From Cheiracanthium punctorium (lineage: Eukaryota > Arthropoda > Arachnida > Araneae > Cheiracanthiidae): a DNA stretch of 64,000 bases. Location: NCBI GenBank assembly GCA_038373885.1, contig JAWZYV010010269.1, positions 248,001 to 312,000 on the forward strand, read 5' to 3'. Of the stretch, positions 46,277-56,039 are shown one piece after another. The notes beneath the pieces are model-generated. The model saw only the letters and a list, made by a program, of their open reading frames with translations, was not told the origin of the DNA and did not search any database. The position numbers and the translations under genes are program-made. Numbering within the stretch: position 1 is the first letter of the stretch; every line of letters begins with the position of its first letter.

Positions 46277-47261
46277 TTTTTATGTCTATTTCTGATCCAA
46301 CTCATCCATAATACATCCATGTCTATACATAGACATCCATAAGACATCTATTTAAGGACATAATCTGGAAAATCCAGAATATGCCCATGAATAGACCAAA
46401 ACTAGAATTAGAATATCCAGAATAAGTCCATATATGGACGTATTCCAGATGATCCACACTATGTCAGTAATACGACATAAAATGGATGTGTGTATAAGTC
46501 CAGAAATGGACAAAATATGGAAAAGTTACTTTTTTGTCATTGATTTTCATTTTACCCAATACTGTACTTACGACGCATGAATTTATTATACTTTATGCTT
46601 TTATTGATATTACATTTTACCCCAAAAAAGTTTAAAAACATGTTAAATTCTAGAAGTTTTTTTTTTTTTTTTTTTTTGTCGGGGAACTTGTACTTTTTAT
46701 GCATTATTATTTCCTATAAAAGCGGTATTGTGTAAAAAGAAACTCATGTCCTCATAAAAAGAAAATTCTCTAGCGACTCAACATCCAAAAACGAATAGCT
46801 GCATATTTTTTTCTAAGTTCCCAGTCCGAAACTAAAAAAATCTTTAGTTCAACATTTTGACACATCAGAGCAAGTCCCGCTGCGTATAGTGGCTAGCATA
46901 CTCTACTGTAAAGTCCATGATTACGGGTTCGGATCTGAAGATGGGCAAGTACTTAAAGGTAGGTTAAAAAAATTAGGTACGAATATTTTTACAAAATTCG
47001 TTATTAAGATGTAACTATAAATTTAAATTAATCATTACATAAAATTAGCTAAAAATTATTAAATGGTTTTTGTTGATGTCCAGGATTCGACCGTAAAAGG
47101 TCTATAAATAGACAAACACGTCCATTATTACGTCCATATGCATGTCTATAAGACGTCATATGGGCGTCCTACAGTGCCATATTGACGTAAAATGGACGAG
47201 AATTGGACGAATCCTAGATGTTTAATGGACATGTCAGCTTGTCTATATGACGTCTTCTAGG
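46277..47261. mobile_element. GTCCAT/ATGGAC-array insert inside the Tc1 element
   Basis: About 1 kb with many copies of GTCCAT, ATGGAC, TAGACAT and ACGTC words in both orientations, concentrated at 46290-46510 and 47080-47250 with a T-run (46660-46677) in the middle. No ORF. The layout (two dense subterminal arrays around AT-rich filler) is like that of the AAGCTT family. The exact ends were not resolved. Confidence 0.55.
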
Positions 47262-47447
47262 CGCACAAACTTGTCCAGAACACTTCAGCATCATCCACAG
47301 GCAGCACTGACCGTCTCAGTATTGACAGGACAAGTACAACAAGCATGGAACTCCATGCCACAAAGTGACATTCGGCACCTGTATGACACAATGCACGCAC
47401 GTTTGCAGGCTTGCATTCAAAATTCTGGAGGTTACACCGGCTATTAA
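47262..47447 (+). pseudogene. Tc1 transposase C-terminus
   Basis: Reads AALTVSVLTGQVQQAWNSMPQ and DIRHLYDTMHARLQACIQNSGGYTGY, then stops. This is the typical Tc1 end (L..W..IP...I..L..SM..R..A.I...GG.T.Y). The catalytic DDE region has been lost with the insert. Confidence 0.75.
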
Positions 47448-47605
47448 TGCAACAGCATTTCACATTTGAAATGCATTTTTTTGAGCTTAAATTAACCTGT
47501 GATCTTAAAAATTTAATCAATTAAACATGTTAACTGAACAAATGCATTGTCCAAATTTCATTACTCTACAATATTTTTTTCTTGGTGTTGGGATTTTTTC
47601 CGTCA

Positions 47606-47608
<3 letters not shown>

Positions 47609-47682
<74 letters not shown>

Positions 47683-47686
47683 ACGG

Positions 47687-47726
<40 letters not shown>

Positions 47727-47756
47727 ACGGATTATATATATATATATATAATCCGT
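47609..47756. repeat. (TA)n microsatellite with ACACAACGGATTATA units
   Basis: Long TA runs are broken twice by ACACAACGGAT and closed by the inverted ATCCGTT, so the last part is an inverted repeat. Long TYIYIYI open frames here are artefacts of the repeat. Confidence 0.9.
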
Positions 47757-48322
47757 TAGAGTAACTGTTAAGAATTTAATTTACCACCTGAAAAATTAGC
47801 ATACATAAATTTTCGCTTTTTATTTTAATACTAATTACAATGGTCAATGCTTTGAAATTTATATCCTCCCTCAACTCTGGAGGGGGCCACTAAAATGTTT
47901 AATATTCATGTTGTTATGTGTATTAGAGCCAGGCCCAGATTAAGACCAGTGGACAGGCTGCCTTATTGGACGCCCTTTAGCTGGGAAAAACATGGAGGGC
48001 GGGTGCATTATTATTATTATTATTATTATTTGTTAATCCGAACCAAAATGAGCCTGTAGAGTACTGTCTCAACTTTAAAGAGGAATTTCCTGCATTATGT
48101 TGTAAAAAGACTTTTTACAAAAAGGATTTTTTTTAAATTTAAAATGCTCCGTAACTTTTTTATTCACTTTCGAAAATGCGTAATTTTGTTATGCTTTTAC
48201 GTTGGACATGAGTAATTTTGTTATGCTTTTACTTTGAATTTTTTAAATAGCTTTTTAAAAATCCTTGGAGTCCCCTTGGTCGAGGGGCCCGGAGCGGTCG
48301 CTCCAACTGCACCATCCTTAAT
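47757..48322. other. No gene; (ATT)n and hAT-like debris
   Basis: An (ATT)n microsatellite lies at 48009-48031. CAGGCCCAGATTAAG at about 47936 and CCTTAATCC at 48316 could be eroded hAT-type ends without a confirmed TSD. Confidence 0.4.
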
Positions 48323-48650
48323 CCCAGACAGCACAGCAAACTTGCAGCAAGCTTGATTTATCAAGTCAATAAACTTAAATTAAGCTTGAAAATTTCAAGC
48401 GTGTAAGCTTAATGCAAACTTGAATCAAGTGTTCTAGTTTACACTTGCCCAGCTTGCATTAAGCTTGACATTTTAAGCTTGAAATAGCAAGCTTAATTTC
48501 AAGCTTAAAAAATTTTCCCAAAAAAAATTTCCTAAATACACGAGGCGCCGGTCGCTGAACTCGCCTCACATATTTTATTTTGTCACGCATTTCCCAGCCC
48601 TACGCTGAAATTTCAATTTAATTTAATGTGTTTCCATCAAGTGTCCGCGG

Positions 48651-48715
48651 CTAGAATAGAACCCGGGACCTTTGGGTTGGGAGGCGAGCGTCCTAACCGT
48701 TGCGCCAATCTTAGT
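48651..48715 (-). other. tRNA-like module inside AAGCTT element copy 3
   Basis: On the minus strand: A box TGGCGCAACGG, B box GGTTCTATTCT, with CTCGCCTCCCAACCC between. The 3' half from AAAGGTCCCGGGTTC onward matches copy 1, but the A box and anticodon-arm half do not. Confidence 0.65.
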
Positions 48716-48836
48716 CGGGCTCATATGACTAAAGTTTGAAGTGACTGTTACGGGTTATCACGCCGTTTTCTGGCCAGATTGATAAGTGGCCGATGTGTTA
48801 TTTGTTTCTTTTATTTTTCCATGGGATGCATCAAAA

Positions 48837-49091
48837 TTAAAATAATGTTATGTATGATTTAGAGACTCTACTAATAGGGAAATAAACATAATATAAACTT
48901 AACAGCAGCACACGTTTTAAAACTTTCAGTATCGCAACACCCATGTTGAGCAATACTGCTGGCCAAAATCGAGACAAACGACTGATTTTGAAATCAATTT
49001 CGTAGTATAATTGTATATTATTTTGAAGAATTTCCATATTTGGAAATATAGAATCTTTTTTTTTTTTAATTCTATGGTGAACCACCCACAA
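48837..49091 (-). CDS. Small ORF conserved among AAGCTT elements (copy 3)
   Basis: Open from an upstream Met; the conserved part begins MEILQNNIQLYYEID and ends SYITLF. Compared with copy 1 it has one and two extra codons (at 48959 and 48936), both in frame. Function unknown. Confidence 0.35.
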   Translation of the reverse strand: MWVVHHRIKKKKDSIFPNMEILQNNIQLYYEIDFKISRLSRFWPAVLLNMGVAILKVLKRVLLLSLYYVYFPISRVSKSYITLF

Positions 49092-49495
49092 AGTGAAGTA
49101 TATTAACTAACTAAATTGTGTTAATTATATTAAAATTTATTTTTAGGGTTAATTAATTAGTTAATGGAATTACTAATGTTAATTAGATGTAAATAAAACT
49201 AAAACTCCCCTCGTGTTACACTTCAGAGGGGCTTATCCCATTCATTCCTTCCCCTTGCGTGTTCTAATGTCCAGGTTTTGTGCGATAATAAAATAAAACA
49301 CAACTTTTACGAACTTTTCTTTATTTAATATCAGCAAATTTGAGAAACGCTAGACAATTAATGTCCATTCTCTTTCGCAGATAGCGCCATCAGTGCACAC
49401 TTTCGAAAGCTAAAATCAAGCTAAAGTCAAGCTTGTATTAATACGTCAAATTCAAAGAAATGTCAAGCTTGATTTAAGCTTATGTGCTGTCTGGG

Positions 49496-50119
49496 AATGT
49501 AGCCATGATTAGAGTACGCTGACAGTTTTGTGCTTCTTTCCTGACTGATGCACCCAATTTAATTTTTAAAATTTTACATAGAGTTTTCAGTGTGACGGAT
49601 TTCCATTAAGGCGTGCGTAATCAGTGGTAAGTCCAGAAAAGTTTCAAGGCAGGGGCGATATGTCGAATGAAGCATATTATCAGAGGTGGGTCCCTTTTTT
49701 TTTATCTATTTATTTTAATCTTGAACTCGTGTTTAACTTCTCCGGCCTTATCATTAGAAAGACCTAACGGAGAAAAGAGCGATTGCGCACTCGCAACGCT
49801 GGACTCCGGCGGAGCATTCAGAGAACCATTCCGGGAAACAACATTGGTGAAAGAAGGCAAGTCTTTTCTGTTGCGTCTGCACAGAATTTACATAATTTTG
49901 TGTAAAAATAAAATTTAAAAAAACGTTGAGATACGTTGATTGATTTTAAGAAACGTTGTATTGATTTTAAGAAACGATGTATTTCTAACAATACTTACAA
50001 TATGTGAAACATCCTTTTTAGTGATTTAACAAAAAAGAAGTCCTTACGAAATTCTCCCCTCTACGAAAAGCCCTCCATCCTCCATCCATGAAGGTCTGTA
50101 CAATACGATGGGGAGGGGG
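49496..50119. other. No gene recognised
   Basis: AT-rich with a GC-richer patch at 49740-49870 that has no motif. A G-run at 50110 is MITE-like. Confidence 0.45.
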
Positions 50120-50367
50120 GGGGGAACTGTAGGTCGGAGGACTGTTTATGGGATTCTAACGCACATTCACGTTACATCTGAAGAAAACCGACCAGCACCA
50201 GACTATAACATTTTTGCGCCCAAGGCACCTTTCAAATTTGTGTGCCCCATTATATACCTGTCTTGGTATTAAGGGAAACCTGCACGAAGGGTATTTGCCT
50301 AGGATGGGTGAGTGTCTTGATCAGAGGACTTTCTAAGGGCTTTTGACGCCTATTCAGCTGTCTCAAT
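50120..50367 (-). mobile_element. Two partial copies of the tRNA SINE body
   Basis: 50125-50205 (GGAGGACTGTTTATGGGATTCTAACGC region) and 50262-50367 (ATTAAGGGAAACCTGC; CTTGATCAGAGGACTTTC) match the body of 8027-8250 but lack the tRNA head. Confidence 0.6.
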
Positions 50368-50879
50368 CAAGAGGGCCCCGGTATAAAGCTTTAAATTCAT
50401 TTTTTGAGCTATTTCTACATGTGTGCTCAGTTTCTGATTATTGCACGGCCACTACGTGCAGACAGAAGCCAAAAATGGATTTTAAGCTAAAATAGGGGGC
50501 GATATGCAGAGGCACAAAATTTGATAAGTGACCTGGGCACAAAAAAGTCGTATTCAGGGTCGCTGTGTGCCCAGGACACGTTCCCCAAGTGCCCATGCGA
50601 TAATCAGGGCCTGAAAACGACCCCATTGCAACTATCTACAACGTTAAGTTTTATTCGGCCATAGTGGAGTTAGTGCGGGGCTAAGAGGAAGACACTTAAA
50701 ACTGCGTAAAACCAGTGCCGAACTAGGGTACTGGTACTGCATCGTCGGGTGAACGCCCGATGAGCCTGGCCTCATTGGGTTTAGACCAGACAGCAACGAT
50801 TTTCCGTTCTGTTCTGGCAGTACATAAAAGTTGGTTTGGTTTGGTTATAGGGTTATGGCAGTTACATATATACTATCTG
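50368..50879. other. No gene; compact structured segment at 50707-50835
   Basis: 50707-50835 contains a near-perfect hairpin CATCGTCGGGTGAACGCCCGATG and ends in GGTTTGGTTTGGTT repeats. The tail suggests a SINE, but no Pol III boxes are clear. Confidence 0.4.
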
Positions 50880-50927
50880 CAGAAGAGGGAATTCCGTGGA
50901 TGGAGGACGTTTTAGGGGGTTCACGTT

Positions 50928-51893
50928 CAGTGGCGGCTCCGCCATTTGAGCACATGAGCCCCCAAAGGAAAAAATAAAGAATAAACACATTAACAAATTA
51001 AATTTAAAACAAATATTAAGCACACTTCTAGATTTATGTGAATTTAAAACATGAATTTTACTCTCTCCCCCCTCCCCGCACTATTATATTAAATAGGCTT
51101 ATTATAGCCAACGCACTATAGTGTAGGTTACTACAGCAGTCTTGAATCATTCGCACGTGCGAACGGAAAATTTTTCCCCTTTACCGCTCTCTGGTATGAA
51201 GAGCCGAGGCAGCTGAGAAAGTGTACGGCACTGATGAAATCATTCCGTTCGCACAATTTCATCGTGCACACAGCTCCAATTTTTGCGGTATAGCTACCGG
51301 ATTTTCAATTGGTTTGTTACATTCGGTTAGTTAATTTTTTTTTTTCATTTTCTTAATATTTTCTTTAATTCTATCATTTTTCTCTACATTATTTTTTTAC
51401 AAATCAGTGTGAAGAAAATTAGATGCGACTGAAAGACGTGCTTCGGAGCTGAAGCAATGGCATTTTTCAATAGTATCCTTTGAAAAGAAATGGAAATAAA
51501 ATGAATCAAGACAGTACCTTTGCTAAAACTTATCTTGGTGACACGAAATGTAAGCCCAAAGATGCAAGGCCGTACCAGGGGGGGGGACCAGGAGGTCAGC
51601 ACCCCCCCTCCGAAATTTAAAATTTTGTTAGCAAAACAATAATAATGAAGCCTTTTTGTGAAAAATTTAGCCTTTTTCACCTCTTGGTCCCCCACCCCGA
51701 AATTTTTTTTTCTGGGTACGGCCCTGCAAAGATGACTTGTTTTCTTTCATTCGCGTGCATTGTTTTCCATTAACTGCTGGAAACGCAAATCTATTTTAAC
51801 TTGTAAGAAAGAAGAGTTCCGTCGTATCTTCCTATTTAATTTTCGAAAATTGTTTTGTGAACCTCCTCTTAAATAACCCACGAGCCGCCACTG
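50928..51893. mobile_element. hAT element with exact TSD, inside a SINE
   Basis: Ends CAGTGGCGGCTCCGCC and, on the minus strand, CAGTGGCGGCTCGTGG. TTCACGTT flanks it exactly (50920-50927 and 51894-51901). It is 966 bp, non-coding, and shares its terminus with 35561-37609. Confidence 0.92.
51565..51726. mobile_element. 162-bp hAT-type MITE nested in 50928-51893
   Basis: Ends CAAGGCCGTACCAGG and, on the minus strand, CAGGGCCGTACCCAG. CAAAGATG flanks it exactly (51557-51564 and 51727-51734). Confidence 0.92.
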
Positions 51894-52014
51894 TTCACGT
51901 TACATCTGGAGAAAAGCGCTTAAACTCCAGACCGTTAGAATGTTAACCACGTTAGAGTACAGGCCCATGTACCTGTACACTGCAACCGTCTACCATGTTC
52001 AGTGTCTTTTTTTT

Positions 52015-53091
52015 TTACATAAAAAAAAAAGAATCTCAAAAATATATTTTTTTGAAATGCAAAAGCTAGTTTGACAAGAGTTTCCTCACTACACGGAGTT
52101 TATCAAGTTAGATATTTAATAGAAATGCTTTGTAGATAATATTGCATTTTTTTAAACCAATAAGCAAAATGAATTCATGTTTTCATTTGAAGTTTAAATG
52201 AAACCTTTGTAATGTTTTTTTTTTTTTTTTTTATAATTCTTTGTTGTTAAAATTGCGTAATAAATGTTTCCAATGCAGTAATTTTATTTCGTCAATTCTT
52301 TGATGATTCGCGTTTAACATTATTACTACGGATGTAGCAATGGCTTTCTAATGGTAGGGGTTCAGCTACTGGGATAGGGGGGCATTCTTACTTTAAAATT
52401 TGATTTACGGTAAATCTTATAACAATTTGTAAAAAGTTTCAGTTACAGGACAAAATTTTAATATTTATAGTAAATTTTTAAATATCCATGAAAATATAAT
52501 TTACAGGGGGGTATTCACAACAGCAATTTCGCGTGGACTAAGGGTGAGGGGAGCAGACCCCTTAACCCTCCCCCCTTATGTTCGTCCGTGAACATTACAT
52601 CATCACTCAAATTAAAAACTCGGCTTCAAATTCGCACATGTCCCAGAACAGATAATTTAGGTTCGCGGGGAAAAATCCCGTTTTTGTTCTTCAAACCGGG
52701 ATAACACATCCCTGGGGATACATGTGTTAGACACATGTTTAGGACAGCGACCAATTGGAAATCTGAAAACAGTGGATCCTTTCCATGTCCATTGCTGCAT
52801 ATCTGCATCGAATAGTCACTCAGATTTTTCAGCGACTTCTGCTAGTTTTTCCACTGTTTTCTCTCCTCACCATCGACTTCTTAATCATAAAGTTTATTTT
52901 GGTAAGTGTGAAATTTAATTATTCTTAGGTCTTTTGAATAATATATTTTTAAATAATATAGTATATACATATAAATGCCATTTTAATCTCTTCAAAATAA
53001 GTCAACGATTGGGGTTTTACCGCCTCCAAAAATTTTCTGCACGTGGCGAGCGCCCCATCTGCCCCACCTACGCTACGCCACTGCGAACATC
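52015..53091. other. No gene; MITE-like ends
   Basis: AT-rich with T-runs (52217-52232). TACGCTACGCCACTG at 53070-53084 looks like the right end of the 53987-type MITE; no left partner was fixed. Confidence 0.4.
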
Positions 53092-53222
53092 CCATATGAA
53101 TAACGCGTATTCAAATTCTATCTGTTGGAAACCGAACAAAACTACAGACTGTTAGATCGACAGCCGCGCGGTAGGCCCGAACGTGGGACCGTAACACTTC
53201 CACCATCTACCATGTTCAGTGT
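53092..53222 (-). mobile_element. tRNA SINE copy, partial
   Basis: Contains GACTGTTAGATCGACAGCCGCGCGG and CTACCATGTTCAGTGTCTTAT, matching the head and body of 8027-8250 in the same orientation. It runs into a (TTTA)n tract at 53226-53253. Confidence 0.65.
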
Positions 53223-53439
53223 CTTATTTACTTATTTATTTATTTATTTATTGCAGTATAATTTATTTAGATAACTGAGCCCATCCTCCAGAAAAATTTC
53301 ATGTTTTTTATTTATTATTTTTTTAATCTGTTAAGTAGTCTGTTAGCGTCTATCTGTTAGAGTAATTTTAAACAATTTAACTTAGCTCCTGAATAATTTG
53401 CATAGAGAATTTTTCTCTTTTCGCTTTGATAATACATCT

Positions 53440-53545
53440 AAGCAGAAGGGTAGAGGGCTTGGTCGGAGGACATTTTAAGGGGTTCTAAGGCATATTCATG
53501 TTTCCTCTGGAGAAAACCGCCCAAAACTCTATGACATTTTAATAT
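53440..53545 (-). mobile_element. tRNA SINE copy, partial
   Basis: Contains GCTTGGTCGGAGGACATTTTAAGG and CCTCTGGAGAAAACCG, matching the SINE body. Confidence 0.6.
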
Positions 53546-53986
53546 TTTAAAAATAAGTTAACCATAGGCGTTATACCGCCTCTAGAAATTTTCAGCCCGG
53601 TTCGCCCCCCCCCCCTTCTATGCCACGCAACTGCGAACATCCCCCACTTCCGACACTTATAACATTTCTTTCTGATTGAAATGTAAACGCATCATTTCAC
53701 AAATCTTTGAAAAGCGAAAGTACTACAAAAGTAGTTTTTCTTTTAAATATTTCAAAATGAAAATTGGCCTAAAAATTGGATTGTTTCTTATCTCAAAAAA
53801 TCTCCGATGAATGAATCAGGAGTTCCTGAAAGGGGAGGGTCACCGGCTTCCTGACAGGGGGGACGTGTGCCCCCCTGGATCCCCTGCTGGCGCCTACTTT
53901 GATTATCAGAATAATTAGTTAAAACACAAAAGATTAAGATTTACCATTGCCATGGGTATACTAAACCAAAACCTATTAATACGATC

Positions 53987-54155
53987 CAGTGGCGTAGCCA
54001 GAAATTTTTCATGGGGGGGGGGTTACGACTACTGCAACTCACATTTGTGTATAAGTGTGTGTGATAAGGGAGTGAAGAATATGCATTTGTATGGCAAAAA
54101 ATTCCTTATTGGAGGGGGGGGGTGATCCCCTATGCACCCCTTGGCTACGTCACTG
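53987..54155. mobile_element. hAT-like MITE (CAGTGGCGTAGCC family)
   Basis: Ends CAGTGGCGTAGCCAG and, on the minus strand, CAGTGACGTAGCCAAG. The interior (TTACGACTACTGCAACTC; ATGGCAAAAAATTCC) matches 36114-36268. No clean TSD. Confidence 0.65.
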
Positions 54156-54530
54156 AATAAATAAAATCTTTGCGAAAAAAACACACATAAAATGTAACTT
54201 ACAATACGTTACGATCATTTCGACCAAAAAAATTCTGTTTGTCTTCATGAGACAAAGACCTTCGTCTCGCCCAGTGGCGTAGCCAGTATTTTATTTCGGG
54301 GTGGGATGGGTATCAAATTTAAATCTAAAGTTCAATTGTAAGCTAAGTAAAGGGTCCCATTTCAGGGGGGGAGGGAGCGGAAGCCCCCCCCCCTTTGGCT
54401 ACGCCTCTGTGTCTCGGACTTTGTCTGATGAAGACTAAAAGAATTTTTTGGTCGAAACGATCGTAACGTATTATAAGTTACATTTTTTGTGCGTTTTTTT
54501 TCACAAAGTTTTTATTTATTTTATCGTTTA
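54156..54530. repeat. Fold-back element with ~115-bp arms
   Basis: The left arm 54156-54270 (ACGTTACGATCATTTCGACC...) is the approximate reverse complement of the right arm 54412-54530 (GGTCGAAACGATCGTAACGT...). The spacer is a separate MITE (54272-54409), so before that insertion the arms were almost contiguous. Confidence 0.8.
54272..54409. mobile_element. hAT-like MITE at the centre of the fold-back
   Basis: Ends CAGTGGCGTAGCCAGT and, on the minus strand, CAGAGGCGTAGCCAAAG. The flanks (C)GTCTCGC and TGTCTCGG are related, but not an exact TSD, because the target was itself palindromic. Confidence 0.65.
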
Positions 54531-54982
54531 ACCCCAGTATTTTGAGTGTTTTTTACATATAGGGAGAATGCTGTATTAATGTATTAAAATATGTAGTAGT
54601 TACGAAAAACAAATCTTTAAAAAGTATTACAGTCTTTTGACGATTCAAATAAAACATAAATTAATATATTTATTTATTATTAATTTATTACATGTAGAAA
54701 AAGCTGCTAAAAGCATTAACCAACTAACAATTTCTTGAATTTTTTTTCAATATGTTCATGGATGAATGATAGAATAGCGAGCATTTTTCGCATGTTGTCC
54801 TTGTCTGCTTGACACATAGTTACAAGGTTGAGAATTTGGCCAAGTGGTTCACTCGGTAACTTGCAATGCTATTGAGATTGCGTCAAGCTGACGTAGGGTG
54901 CTCACGTACTGAATATAACGATTCTGGATTGTTTTTATGAACGCACCCTTGTAGAAGTATTTTACCGTAGCAGGAGATTGCC

Positions 54983-55174
54983 TGTTATGTTAATTTTTAG
55001 TTATTGTATACACTTTATAAGGTTGTCTATTGTACAACTGAACTTGTCAGACGTTCAATGTAAGTCACTAACGAAGGTATTATTTTTTGCTAATAAAATG
55101 ATTTTATATTTTAAGCTTGTCAGTATCCATTAATCCACTACGCTACTCTGCAGATAGCAGTAGAAATGCTATCA
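54983..55174 (+). repeat. Putative 5' LTR of a copia element
   Basis: Starts TGTTATGTTAATTTTTAG and ends GCTATCA just before the primer-binding site; about 192 bp, a usual size for copia LTRs. No second LTR is present because the element is truncated, so the boundaries are inferred. Confidence 0.5.
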
Positions 55175-55178
55175 AGAT

Positions 55179-55192
55179 GGTTATGGGCCCAG
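55179..55192 (+). promoter_or_regulatory. copia primer-binding site for an initiator-Met half-tRNA
   Basis: GGTTATGGGCCCAG is complementary to the anticodon arm of initiator tRNA-Met (CTGGGCCCATAACC). Copia-type elements use an internal fragment of this tRNA as primer rather than its 3' end. Confidence 0.8.
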
Positions 55193-55312
55193 GAATGCCC
55201 CCACCATTTTTTTAAAGTAAAATGGTGGAATGGACAATTTGTCTTTTTTCGGTGAAGTCCTGTTAATATATCTCTTTGCACTGTAACGAGATATAAGTTA
55301 ATCAAAATTACG

Positions 55313-55885
55313 ATGGATAGAAGTTATACATTTGCTACTAAACCGCTCAATGAGCATAACTATTCTGAGTGGTCGAATGATGTCAAAATTTTGCTTATCC
55401 AAAAAAAACTCTGGCGAGTTGTGGAAGAGACTGAACTGAAACCCACAGTAAAACCGGAAGATGACCAGACTCCTTTATTAGATTATGAGGACAAACAGAG
55501 AGCTGCTCTTAACTTTATGTATATGTGTAGTGGTGGAAAGTATAAAAATATGATAGCTCGAGAAAGCACTGGCCCATCTGCATGGAATATGTTGAAAAAA
55601 TTGTTTGAGCCCTGTGATCGTTTTCGATTAATCTCTGAAAAATAAATTTTACATGGGTCAACAAGAAGTTGGTACTGATCTTGGACTGCATGCCAGCAAG
55701 TTCTCTGAATTAATTGAGAATCTGGCAAGATCTTGGATGAATAAGATAAAAATTTTCAATTGGTTCGTTACTTACCCACAGAATACGACGCCTTTCTAAA
55801 TCATATTAATAATTGGGAAGATGATAGGTACTCTTTCGAAAAGGTTCGAGTGAAGTTATTAGAGAAGGAGGCTCCGACTTCGTCA
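55313..55885 (+). pseudogene. copia Gag
   Basis: The first 110-codon frame begins MDRSYTFATKPLNEHNYSEWSNDVKILL, the usual start of copia-type Gag (UBN2-like) with the NYxxW motif. It stops at 55643. Gag sequence continues in shifted frames: SKFSELIENLA (about 55690), then, after an in-frame stop near 55742, QLVRYLPTEYDAFLNHINNWED (about 55760). So there are at least one frameshift and one stop. Downstream, where a CCHC knuckle is expected, is a stretch of short direct repeats instead. Confidence 0.85.
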
Positions 55886-55886
55886 A

Positions 55887-55948
55887 GGCAAGCTTACCAG
55901 TGGGCTTACCAGGCTGGCAAGCTTACCAGAGGAAGGCAAGCTTACCAG
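55887..55948 (+). repeat. Three GGCAAGCTTACCAG repeats in the copia Gag tail
   Basis: Exact 14-mers begin at 55887, 55916 and 55935, with another partial copy (GGGCTTACCAG) at 55902. They encode AYQ-rich peptide where the nucleocapsid zinc knuckle normally lies. Confidence 0.8.
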
Positions 55949-56039
55949 TGCAGAAAACTCCCCATGCGAGGAGCTCGTCCTGGACCAAGTCAAGGTCAGA
56001 GAAGAGAATCACGTCCATACAAGGTGACAAAACCCCAAA

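Larger units (their letters stand above)
45947..47608 (+). mobile_element. Tc1-like transposon, interior replaced
   Basis: Ends CACTGACGGGGAAAAAAATCCC and, on the minus strand, CACTGACGGAAAAAATCCC followed by AACACCAAG on both. TA-rich microsatellite lies on both sides, as expected for a TA target. Transposase N- and C-terminal remnants (46198-46276 and 47262-47447) read in the same direction. The central ~1 kb is an unrelated insert rich in GTCCAT/ATGGAC. Confidence 0.85.
48323..49495 (-). mobile_element. AAGCTT-array transposon, copy 3, both ends intact
   Basis: Ends CCCAGACAGCACAGC and TATGTGCTGTCTGGG; AAT lies directly outside both ends, giving a 3-bp TSD. Relative to copy 1 it is inverted and about 260 bp shorter. 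It has dense AAGCTT arrays at both ends, the tRNA-like module (48651-48715) and the short ORF (48837-49091). No transposase. Confidence 0.8.
50880..52014 (-). mobile_element. tRNA SINE copy split by a hAT element
   Basis: SINE body sequence (GGAGGACGTTTTAGGGGGTTCACG) ends at the insertion at 50927 and resumes at 51894 (TTCACGTTACATCTGGAGAAAA...), running to CATGTTCAGTGTCTT near 52008. Confidence 0.7.

Noticed and set aside
47527..47764. Three overlapping frames rich in Tyr-Ile
   Set aside because: Translation of a (TA)n microsatellite in all frames; not coding.
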